NCBI GenBank assembly: GCA_020628645.1
Contig: JAHDES010000053.1
Coordinates: 1-42,302 of the forward strand
DNA: 42,302 nucleotides
Reading direction: 5' to 3'
Source of the DNA: Saprospiraceae bacterium
Lineage (GTDB): Bacteria > Bacteroidota > Bacteroidia > Chitinophagales > Saprospiraceae
The notes below the pieces were generated by a model, which had not been told where the DNA came from, made no database searches, and saw nothing but the letters and a program-made list of their open reading frames with translations. The translations under genes were made by a program, and so were the position numbers. How positions within the stretch are numbered: the stretch's first letter is position 1; every line of letters begins with the position of its first letter. Positions 36,901 through 42,302 of the stretch are shown in pieces.

Positions 36901-37570
36901 ACGACATCATGATTATGGAAAAGCAGAAATCAAAACCGTTTTAGAATATTTCAAAGATATAGAACCCTATATCGCACAAGCGAATTATACGAAATCCTCT
37001 TATCTCGAAAATGTAGGAAATGGACAATTCAAGATAAAAACTTTACCGAAGGAGGTGCAAATTGCTCCCATCTATGGAATGATAAGTAGTGATGTTAATA
37101 ATGACCAATATCCAGATTTGATCCTTACAGGAAACGACTATGGAACCGAAGTGGGGATGGGGCGTTATGATGCCTTAAATGGATTGGTCTTGCTCAATGA
37201 TACCAATGGTGGATTTATTCCTCAATTGGCAGAAGAAAGTGGCATTTACATTGAAGGAGACGGGAAAAGTTTAGTTCGTTTAAAAGGAAAAGATAATACT
37301 ACTTTAATTGCCGCTGGACAAAATCGAGGAGCATTAAAAGTTTTTCAACAAAAAAAGGAGCAGATTTCCATGCCTTTACAAGCATTTGATGCGATGGCTA
37401 TCATAGAATTAGAGGATGGACGAAGCTTTAAACAAGAATTTCCTTACGGAAATAGCTTTTTATCGCAATCCAGTCGTTATCTTTGGCTACCCGATAATAC
37501 TAAATCATGTACAATTATTGATTTTAGTGGCAACTCCCGAACTGCTACAATAGATGATATGATAAAATAA
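33944..37570 (+). CDS. FG-GAP/VCBS-repeat lipoprotein with ASPIC/UnbV domain (CRTAC1-like), copy 2
   Basis: A 1208-residue lipoprotein (lipid cysteine C20, followed by QQEK) and a clear paralogue of the preceding gene. The order is the same: seven calcium motifs, an ASPIC/UnbV domain at about 525-612 (NWLKITFKGSEKN, then YRGYLSSVEAGVHFGLG), then six more motifs, the last degenerate (DVNNDQYPD). It is longer mainly in the linker of about 920-1045 and at the C-terminus, where the last 70 or so residues form an extra beta-rich segment (FPYGNSFLSQSSRYLWLP). It lies 67 bp after copy 1 on the same transcript and probably has a related but not identical surface role. Confidence 0.88.
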   Translation: MNKPIFYISISYLLFTFFACQQEKTLFQLKDPAQTGIHFSNRITENDTFNILTYEYVYNGGGVGIGDFNRDGLQDVFFTGNMVENKLYLNKGNFKFEDITQSAGLAQQNQWNSGVAVVDINNDGWLDLYVCATTYQPSYRRKNSLYINQTKEEDTQVIFKEMATDYGLDDDSHTTSAAFFDYDNDGDLDVYLVVNQMDEKAIPNRYRKKITDGTSHKTDKLFRNDFDAAKGHPVFTDISKEAGIQTEGFGLGINICDFNQDGWKDIYVTNDYLTNDLLWINNGLKGEDTITFSDQAATYFKHTSYSAMGNDVVDINQDGRVDVIAVDMLPEDNYRRKTMLPPNNYTGYLNNERFGYQYQYVRNTLQLNQGNQAHKNQPIFSEIAMQAGVSATDWSWSPLINDFDNDGKRDLIITNGFPNDVTDRDFMDYNNDKGAFLTQKELLARIPSVKIKNYAYRNQMDSTAFLPSFEEVTDNWGLDQRSFSNGAAYVDLDNDGDLDYIVNNINDSAFVYQNRLIDTQKEHANWLKITFKGSEKNKNGLGAIINLYTEKGIQTWENTPYRGYLSSVEAGVHFGLGAIIQIDSISIHWQEGKRQILSNIDANQVLEVDIQNASNFKAEKSSNDPFFEEVTADLNINHIHQESDYIDFNVQPLLPHKLSQYGPSLSVADINQDGLDDLFMSGSHFYKSQFFIQQENGTFLQKDILPGVEGDAKRGEELGSLFFDADNDGDQDLYLVHGGYEFPLSEPCYQDWLFLNNNGTFERVKDALPSFLSSGSCVKAADFDQDGDLDLFIGGRVHPSEYPMPVSSYLLQNDGTGKFEIANSTLAPELENIGLICDALWTDYDNDGWVDLMLAGEWMPITLFKNEKGKLQKTIPAELANLKGWWNSIVAADFDLDGDMDYVVGNLGTNTLLKADEDHTFSVYAADFDANKTDADNPLKGYSANKGIDAILTNHFPNQEGEMAEFPFFNRADMEKQLVLMKRLFLRHHDYGKAEIKTVLEYFKDIEPYIAQANYTKSSYLENVGNGQFKIKTLPKEVQIAPIYGMISSDVNNDQYPDLILTGNDYGTEVGMGRYDALNGLVLLNDTNGGFIPQLAEESGIYIEGDGKSLVRLKGKDNTTLIAAGQNRGALKVFQQKKEQISMPLQAFDAMAIIELEDGRSFKQEFPYGNSFLSQSSRYLWLPDNTKSCTIIDFSGNSRTATIDDMIK

Positions 37571-37718
37571 CCTTTTAATCAATATCAATTTACAAAACGA
37601 TTCAATTCATATGAAACGTTCATAAATAAAAGTCTTTAACCACATAAAAGGACTATCAGATTTATGAGATTTTGCTAATTCAGCTTTGTTTGATATGATT
37701 TAGAAAATTAAAAAACAG

Positions 37719-39263
37719 ATGAAAAGTTCAAACTATACCATTTTTGTAGCGGTCATTGTTTCCTTAGGTGGCTTTCTTTTTGGTTTTGATGCAGGAATTA
37801 TTTCTGGTGTAATGGAATACGCTGGAACAAAATTCGATTTAAATGATGCTCAATCTGGTTGGGTGGTCAGTTCACCTTCTTTTGCAGCAATGCTAGCGAT
37901 GTTAGTTGCAGGGCGATTGAGTGATATTGTGGGACGTAAGCGGATTTTACTTGTTGTTGGTTTTACCTATGCCTTATCAGCCATTCTATCGGCTTATGCG
38001 AGTTCCTATGAAATGCTTTATATGGCGAGAATGCTAGGCGGCTTTGCTTTTGGTGCGGCTTTAATCTTAGCGCCCACTTATATCGCAGAGATTTCAAACT
38101 CAAAAAATAGAGGAACACTCGTTTCTATTCAGCAATTAAATATTGTATTAGGATTTTTTGCGGCTTTTTTAAGTAATTATTATATCAATGCCTCCTATTC
38201 TGGAGGAAGTACTTTTTTTACAGAAGAAAATATCTGGCGTTGGATGCTAGGAATCGAGTTTTTTCCTGCTATTTTATATTTTATTTTACTCTTTTTTGTA
38301 CCAAGAAGTCCAAGATGGTTATTTGTGCAAAATAAAGAAGCAGAAGGGAAGGCGGTATTAGCTAGATTATATGGAGATGCAATAGCAGAAGAAGAAAGTG
38401 CTAATATTATTCAAAGTATCAATGCAGATAAAAACAAAGAAAAAGTACAAATTGGAGAATTATTCAAACCTGCTTTACGCTTCATTTTATTAGTGGGTTT
38501 AACCATTGCCATTTTACAACAAGTAACAGGTATTAATGCTATCTATTTCTACGCCAATTCTATTTTTAAACAAACTGGAATTGGAACGGATGCTTCCTTC
38601 TCCTCAGGTGTCTTATTGAGTGCTACTTCAGTAGTCTTTACATTAGTAGCAATGTATTTGATTGATCGAATGGGAAGACGTCCTTTACTTTTAGTAGGTA
38701 TTGCAGGTATTGCTATAAGTTTATTATTATGTGCCTATAGTTTTAATCAGGCCACTTACCAACTTTCAGCAGAAGATGTTACTACTTTAGAAGGAGTAGA
38801 TCAAACGAAATTGAATGGTGTTTTAGGAAAAACCTATGATAATGATGTCGATTTCAAAAATGATATGAAAGCGGCGCTAGGCAATCAAGATTATAAACGA
38901 TATGAAGGCGCAATCCTTGAAGCAGCTGTTGATATGAATGCGATTTTAGTATTGTTGGGAATCTTAGGTTTTGTAGCTTGCTTTGCCTTCTCCCTTGGTC
39001 CAGTCATGTGGGTGATGCTTTCAGAAATGTATCCTACTAAATATCGAGGTCTGGCGATTGGATTTATTGGGTTTGTCAATTCCTTTTCTAGTTGGATTGT
39101 ACAACAGATTTTCCCATGGGAGTTATCCAATCTTGGAAATGCCATGAGCTTCTTTATTTTTGGAATGATTGCTTTGGTTGGATTCTTTATTTTGGTGAGA
39201 GTATTGCCAGAAACTAAAGGAAAATCATTAGAAGAATTAGAACGAGAATTAGTACGTTCATAA
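37719..39263 (+). CDS. Sugar-porter MFS transporter (XylE-like)
   Basis: A 514-residue inner-membrane sugar:H+ symporter of the MFS sugar-porter family. Signatures are GFDAGIISG in helix 1, AGRLSDIVGRKRIL in the 2-3 loop, PRSPRWLF after helix 6, QQVTGINAIYFYANSIF in helix 7, DRMGRRPLLLVG in the 8-9 loop, and the C-terminal PETKGKSLEELE. Twelve helices are expected. The loop of about 345-405 is enlarged by a hydrophilic segment (TTLEGVDQTKLNGVLG onward), likely periplasmic. XylE-type porters carry xylose or glucose. Placement between the surface proteins and a cytoplasmic GH43 enzyme suggests import of xylose or short xylo-/arabino-oligomers, but specificity is inferred. Confidence 0.92.
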   Translation: MKSSNYTIFVAVIVSLGGFLFGFDAGIISGVMEYAGTKFDLNDAQSGWVVSSPSFAAMLAMLVAGRLSDIVGRKRILLVVGFTYALSAILSAYASSYEMLYMARMLGGFAFGAALILAPTYIAEISNSKNRGTLVSIQQLNIVLGFFAAFLSNYYINASYSGGSTFFTEENIWRWMLGIEFFPAILYFILLFFVPRSPRWLFVQNKEAEGKAVLARLYGDAIAEEESANIIQSINADKNKEKVQIGELFKPALRFILLVGLTIAILQQVTGINAIYFYANSIFKQTGIGTDASFSSGVLLSATSVVFTLVAMYLIDRMGRRPLLLVGIAGIAISLLLCAYSFNQATYQLSAEDVTTLEGVDQTKLNGVLGKTYDNDVDFKNDMKAALGNQDYKRYEGAILEAAVDMNAILVLLGILGFVACFAFSLGPVMWVMLSEMYPTKYRGLAIGFIGFVNSFSSWIVQQIFPWELSNLGNAMSFFIFGMIALVGFFILVRVLPETKGKSLEELERELVRS

Positions 39264-39273
39264 CTCTACAAAG

Positions 39274-39351
39274 GTCGTGGCACGATTCTAAACTTAAAAG
39301 AATAACTTCTTTTCTTATATAAAAGATAGTGAAGGTTAATCGTGCCCCGAC
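39274..39351 (+). promoter_or_regulatory. Nested inverted repeats between MFS and GH43 genes
   Basis: An outer 14-bp inverted repeat (GTCGTGGCACGATT at 39274-39287, AATCGTGCCCCGAC at 39338-39351, 13 of 14 paired) encloses a perfect inner hairpin AAAAGAA-taac-TTCTTTT (39296-39313). The outer right arm covers the GTG at 39342, which argues against that codon as the GH43 start. It could be an mRNA processing or stability element, or part of a repeated intergenic element. Confidence 0.55.
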
Positions 39352-39377
39352 TAATTCCAGTTTACACTTTTTCAGCC

Positions 39378-40958
39378 ATGCTCCAAAACCCAATTCTTCG
39401 AGGCTTCAATCCTGATCCTTCTATCATTCGAGTAGGAGACGATTACTACATCGCAACCTCCACCTTTGAATGGTTTCCAGGTGTACAAATTCATCATTCC
39501 AAAGATTTAATTAATTGGGAATTAGTAGCACATCCGCTAAATAGGTTGTCTCAATTGGACATGAAAGGCAATCCTGATTCTGGCGGCGTCTGGGCGCCTT
39601 GTTTGAGTTATGATAATGGGACATTTTATTTAGTCTATTCTAATGTTCGTTCTTTTCAAGGGGTTTGGAAAGATACTCCCAATTATTTAGTTACGACAGA
39701 TGATATATTAGGGGAGTGGTCAGATCCCATTTTCTTAAATGCCAGTGGATTTGATGGATCACTCTTTCATGAAGACAATGGTCGAAAATGGTATTTAAGC
39801 ATGCTGGTCGATCACCGAAAAGGGAAATTTTTTGGTGGAATCATTTTACAAGAATATGATCCTATACAAAAAAGATTGACAGGAGAGATGCACCATATTT
39901 ATGAAGGAACAGAATTAGGCTTAACAGAAGGGCCTCATATCTACCAAAAAGATGGTTGGTATTACCTCATCACCGCAGAAGGAGGAACAGAATATGGTCA
40001 TGCCGTTTCTTTTGCGCGTTCACGAACTATTACAGGCCATTATGAAGATCATCCTGAAAATCCCATTCTTTCTTCTCGTTGGAATCCTGATGCACCTTTA
40101 CAAAAAACAGGACATGCCGACATTGTTCAAACACCAAACGGAGATTGGTACATCGTTTTTCTAACAGGCAGACCTTTGCATCAACTCGGCAGATGTACCC
40201 TCGGACGAGAAACAGCTATCGAAGAGTTAGAATGGAAAACGGATGATTGGCCAAGACTTAAAGCGGGGGGACGAGTCGCTCGGCAAGAAATTCCTTTTTC
40301 GATAGAGAAACAATCTCAAGGCTCCACATTCCGAGATGTTTTTGAGGACAATCAACTCAATATTCACTTTCAATCTTTGCGCATTCCTATGTCCAATGAT
40401 TGGGTATCCTTACAAGATCGAAAAGGGCATCTTCGTTTGTATGGACAAGAATCCTTGAGTTCCTTGCATTGTCAAAGTATGATTGCACGGCGTGTGCAGG
40501 CGTTTCATATACAAGCGAGTACTACAATTGATTTTCAACCTACTAATTTTCAGCAAATGGCAGGTTTAGTCTGCTACTATAATACCTATCATTGGCATTA
40601 TTGCTACATCATGGGAGATGAAAAGGGAGGGTGTTACCTTCAAATTACGACTTGTGATAAATACGAAATGACCGATATTTTAGAACAACCTATTCGTCTC
40701 AGTGAAGATGGATATATTCATCTAAAAGTGGACTTCCATCATGCGGATATACAATTTTTCTATCGTGAAACTGAAGGCGCATGGCAAAAAGTAGGGGGTA
40801 TTTTGGACGGTAGTATTTTATCTGATGATTATATACAAGATGCTGAAGTTCGTTATCGTCCCGCTTTTACAGGATCATTTGTAGGAATATGTTGCCAAGA
40901 TTTAACAGGTATGAGACAACATGCTGACTTTGATTATTTTGAGTATTCTGAGATTTGA
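39378..40958 (+). CDS. GH43 beta-xylosidase / alpha-L-arabinofuranosidase (SXA-like)
   Basis: A 526-residue enzyme that releases xylose or arabinose from the non-reducing ends of oligosaccharides. It closely resembles the Selenomonas SXA enzyme: GFNPDPSI holds the base D13, GFDGSLFHED the pKa-tuning D126, and LTEGPHIY the acid E184. These spacings match the SXA residues D14, D127/128 and E186. The five-bladed propeller (about 1-315) is followed by a C-terminal beta sandwich (NFQQMAGLVCYYNTYHWH) as in SXA. There is no signal peptide, so it acts in the cytoplasm on imported substrate. I start it at the ATG at 39378, not the GTG at 39342, because homologues begin directly with xxNPILxGFNPDPS. 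A GH26-like gene follows 22 bp later. Confidence 0.93.
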   Translation: MLQNPILRGFNPDPSIIRVGDDYYIATSTFEWFPGVQIHHSKDLINWELVAHPLNRLSQLDMKGNPDSGGVWAPCLSYDNGTFYLVYSNVRSFQGVWKDTPNYLVTTDDILGEWSDPIFLNASGFDGSLFHEDNGRKWYLSMLVDHRKGKFFGGIILQEYDPIQKRLTGEMHHIYEGTELGLTEGPHIYQKDGWYYLITAEGGTEYGHAVSFARSRTITGHYEDHPENPILSSRWNPDAPLQKTGHADIVQTPNGDWYIVFLTGRPLHQLGRCTLGRETAIEELEWKTDDWPRLKAGGRVARQEIPFSIEKQSQGSTFRDVFEDNQLNIHFQSLRIPMSNDWVSLQDRKGHLRLYGQESLSSLHCQSMIARRVQAFHIQASTTIDFQPTNFQQMAGLVCYYNTYHWHYCYIMGDEKGGCYLQITTCDKYEMTDILEQPIRLSEDGYIHLKVDFHHADIQFFYRETEGAWQKVGGILDGSILSDDYIQDAEVRYRPAFTGSFVGICCQDLTGMRQHADFDYFEYSEI

Positions 40959-40980
40959 AACACGTATAAATGAATAAAAA

Positions 40981-42123
40981 ATGAAACGATTAACCTTTTT
41001 ACTATCCACTCTAATTTTCCTTAGTATCTTTTCCGCTTGTGAAACAACAACTACTGAAAATACCGCAGCTTCAAAAAGCACAACAACTGAAGATAACACC
41101 TCATCTGATCGAGCAAAATTTGAACCCGAAGATGGAAAATGTATTCTTTTCGTGGGACAAGAATTAGAATCTGTCGGAGGACTAGAAGAATATAATGATG
41201 GCTATTATGATCATTTCAAAACACCAGGAGGTTTTACCATGTATACAAAAATTCGCCCAGGAGATGAAGAATTTGGCTTCACCTATTCAGGATTAGCTGG
41301 TGTTTTTACGACTGATGATTGGGGTGATAGTCCTTCTAATATGTCGATGCAAATTGCAGATGAAGATTTTAATAATTCTTGTTTGGCAATTGGTTTAGAA
41401 CTCGTAAATCATGAAGCACGCGTAGCAAATGGTACACATGATAGCCTCGTTTTAGCATTAGGTCATTGGATCAAAAGTTTAGGGAAACGACCAGTTTTTT
41501 TACGAATTGGATATGAGTTTGGAGGATCGTGGAATCATTATGATCGAGAAGACTATATTGCAGCCTATAAACATATCCATCATTTGTATGATTCGATTCA
41601 GGTAGAAAATGTGGCTTATGTATGGCAATCGCATGGTTGTGATGAACCAATGGATCATTTAGAAAGTTGGTATCCAGGAGATGAATATGTAGACTGGTGC
41701 GGTTATTCCTTCTTCTCAAGATCAGATGAAGCGAATATGATTGAATTTGCGCGTAAGCATAAAAAACCTGTCTTTATCGCAGAGGCAACGCCTACTATTT
41801 CTACACCTACCGTCAAACAAAATGGGAAAACAAAAGAAACGATTCTTTCCAATCCAGAACAAGCGCAAGAGGCTTGGGAGAAGTGGTTTGTACCTTTCTT
41901 TAAAACGATTCATGATAATCCAGATGTGGTAAAGGCGGTGAGCTATATCAATTGTCATTGGAAATCGCACGAAATGTGGGTGAATAATCCAACCTTTCAA
42001 GATGTCGATGCACGTCTACAGATCAATGAAGATATTGCTAAAAAATGGACAGCAGAAACTACTTCCACTACTTATTTAAATGCTTCCGACGATTTATTTG
42101 ATCAACTTTGGAATGAAAATTAA
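40981..42123 (+). CDS. GH26-like (clan GH-A) endo-glycosidase lipoprotein
   Basis: A 380-residue exported lipoprotein (lipid cysteine C20 in IFSAC, then ETTTTEN), with a low-complexity Thr/Ser/Glu linker to about residue 45. The catalytic domain looks like a GH26-type TIM barrel. FLRIGYEFGGSWN places a candidate acid/base at E179, VAYVWQSHG and WYPGDEYVDWCGYSFF fit the following strands, and KKPVFIAEATP places a candidate nucleophile at E268. GH26 includes beta-mannanases and beta-1,3-xylanases. With the GH43 xylosidase and XylE-like porter beside it, a xylanase-type activity is more likely, but not shown. The lipoprotein signal implies action in the periplasm or at the cell surface. It is the last gene of the locus, closed by a terminator at 42146-42180. 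Confidence 0.68.
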   Translation: MKRLTFLLSTLIFLSIFSACETTTTENTAASKSTTTEDNTSSDRAKFEPEDGKCILFVGQELESVGGLEEYNDGYYDHFKTPGGFTMYTKIRPGDEEFGFTYSGLAGVFTTDDWGDSPSNMSMQIADEDFNNSCLAIGLELVNHEARVANGTHDSLVLALGHWIKSLGKRPVFLRIGYEFGGSWNHYDREDYIAAYKHIHHLYDSIQVENVAYVWQSHGCDEPMDHLESWYPGDEYVDWCGYSFFSRSDEANMIEFARKHKKPVFIAEATPTISTPTVKQNGKTKETILSNPEQAQEAWEKWFVPFFKTIHDNPDVVKAVSYINCHWKSHEMWVNNPTFQDVDARLQINEDIAKKWTAETTSTTYLNASDDLFDQLWNEN

Positions 42124-42145
42124 TTAATCATTAAACCATCAACGA

Positions 42146-42180
42146 TAGGTGAAGTTTCCCAACTTCACCTAAATATTTTT
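42146..42180 (+). terminator. Intrinsic terminator ending the carbohydrate locus
   Basis: Perfect 11-bp arms (TAGGTGAAGTT-tccc-AACTTCACCTA) followed by AATATTTTT, 22 bp after the GH26-like stop codon. Confidence 0.9.
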
Positions 42181-42206
42181 GCAAGTTTCCTAACTCGTCA
42201 GCCTCC

Positions 42207-42248
42207 TTTTTATAAAAATAGTCTAAGTGATTTTTCATTTAGACTATT
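42207..42248 (-). terminator. Minus-strand terminator of an off-window convergent gene
   Basis: Arms at 42217-42230 and 42235-42248 (AATAGTCTAAGTGA against TCATTTAGACTATT, one G-U pair) with a TTTT loop. On the minus strand the stem is followed by TTTAT, a usable T-tract; the plus side has none. This implies a minus-strand gene beyond the right edge. Confidence 0.55.
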
Positions 42249-42302
42249 CAGCAGTTTCTTATGTAGGTTAAAACAAGCCTATTCGAGCTGTACATCAAAC
42301 TC

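Noticed and set aside
30700-37300. Dense GATGGTGAT-type DNA repeats in the two ASPIC lipoprotein genes as a possible repeat array
   Set aside because: They come from codons of repeated Asp/Gly calcium motifs at regular protein spacing, not from a DNA-level array or CRISPR.
25413-37623. Shared AACGTT cores before susC (25413-25422) and before the MFS gene (37615-37620) as sites of a common LacI-type regulator
   Set aside because: The same hexamer occurs upstream of glyQS (24650-24655) and inside susC; flanking bases differ, so chance is a sufficient explanation.
39342-39377. GTG start of the GH43 gene adding twelve residues
   Set aside because: The GTG lies inside an inverted-repeat arm and the added residues match nothing in SXA-like enzymes, which begin just before the NPDPS motif.

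Overview
The window comes from an AT-rich genome of the phylum Bacteroidota, most likely a Saprospiria-like (Lewinella/Aureispira-type) free-living bacterium; the class-level guess is tentative. The phylum call rests on a SusC/SusD outer-membrane pair, three secreted proteins with type IX secretion (T9SS) C-terminal domains (two type A, one CHU_C/type B), LytS/LytTR signalling, lipoproteins with acidic residues after the lipid cysteine, and TAnnTTTG-type promoter elements.

Layout. Positions 1-1454 (minus): the start of a secreted protein running off the left edge, and a secreted protein of unknown function with a barrel-like C-terminus. 1798-3567 (plus): LytS-type sensor kinase plus LytTR response regulator. 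3602-8856 (minus): a tightly packed three-gene operon transcribed SWIM zinc-finger protein, then a large DUF6493-like helical protein, then a TPR/DUF695-like protein. 9338-12881 (plus): thioredoxin-like lipoprotein, GNAT acetyltransferase, and a secreted M1 metallopeptidase with a T9SS tail. 12882-13231: a repeat-bearing intergenic region. 13232-14824: an ATP-dependent DNA ligase without its usual partners. 14832-16676 (minus) and 16942-21192 (plus): two large T9SS cargo proteins, the second with a beta-helix head and four copies of an unrecognised domain. 21238-24586 (minus): glycyl-tRNA synthetase, a strong terminator, then a paaH-paaI pair.

24587-42123 (plus) is a carbohydrate-utilisation locus. 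It holds a long hairpin-rich leader, susC and susD closed by a terminator, two paralogous giant FG-GAP/ASPIC lipoproteins, a sugar-porter MFS transporter, a cytoplasmic GH43 enzyme very like the Selenomonas beta-xylosidase/arabinofuranosidase, and a GH26-like (clan GH-A) lipoprotein. The simplest model is that the GH26-like enzyme cuts a xylose- (or arabinose-) containing polysaccharide at the surface, SusCD imports oligomers, the MFS porter moves sugars across the inner membrane, and the GH43 enzyme releases monosaccharides in the cytoplasm. The FG-GAP/ASPIC proteins are probably surface-exposed, calcium-stabilised binding scaffolds. The locus ends in back-to-back terminators, implying a convergent gene just beyond the right edge.

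No rRNA, tRNA, CRISPR array, insertion sequence or prophage was seen. The most interesting items are the SWIM/DUF6493-like/TPR operon without MoxR or VWA partners, the four-fold repeated domain of the 1416-residue protein, the matched 7+6 calcium-motif architecture of the twin ASPIC lipoproteins, and several structured intergenic regions.
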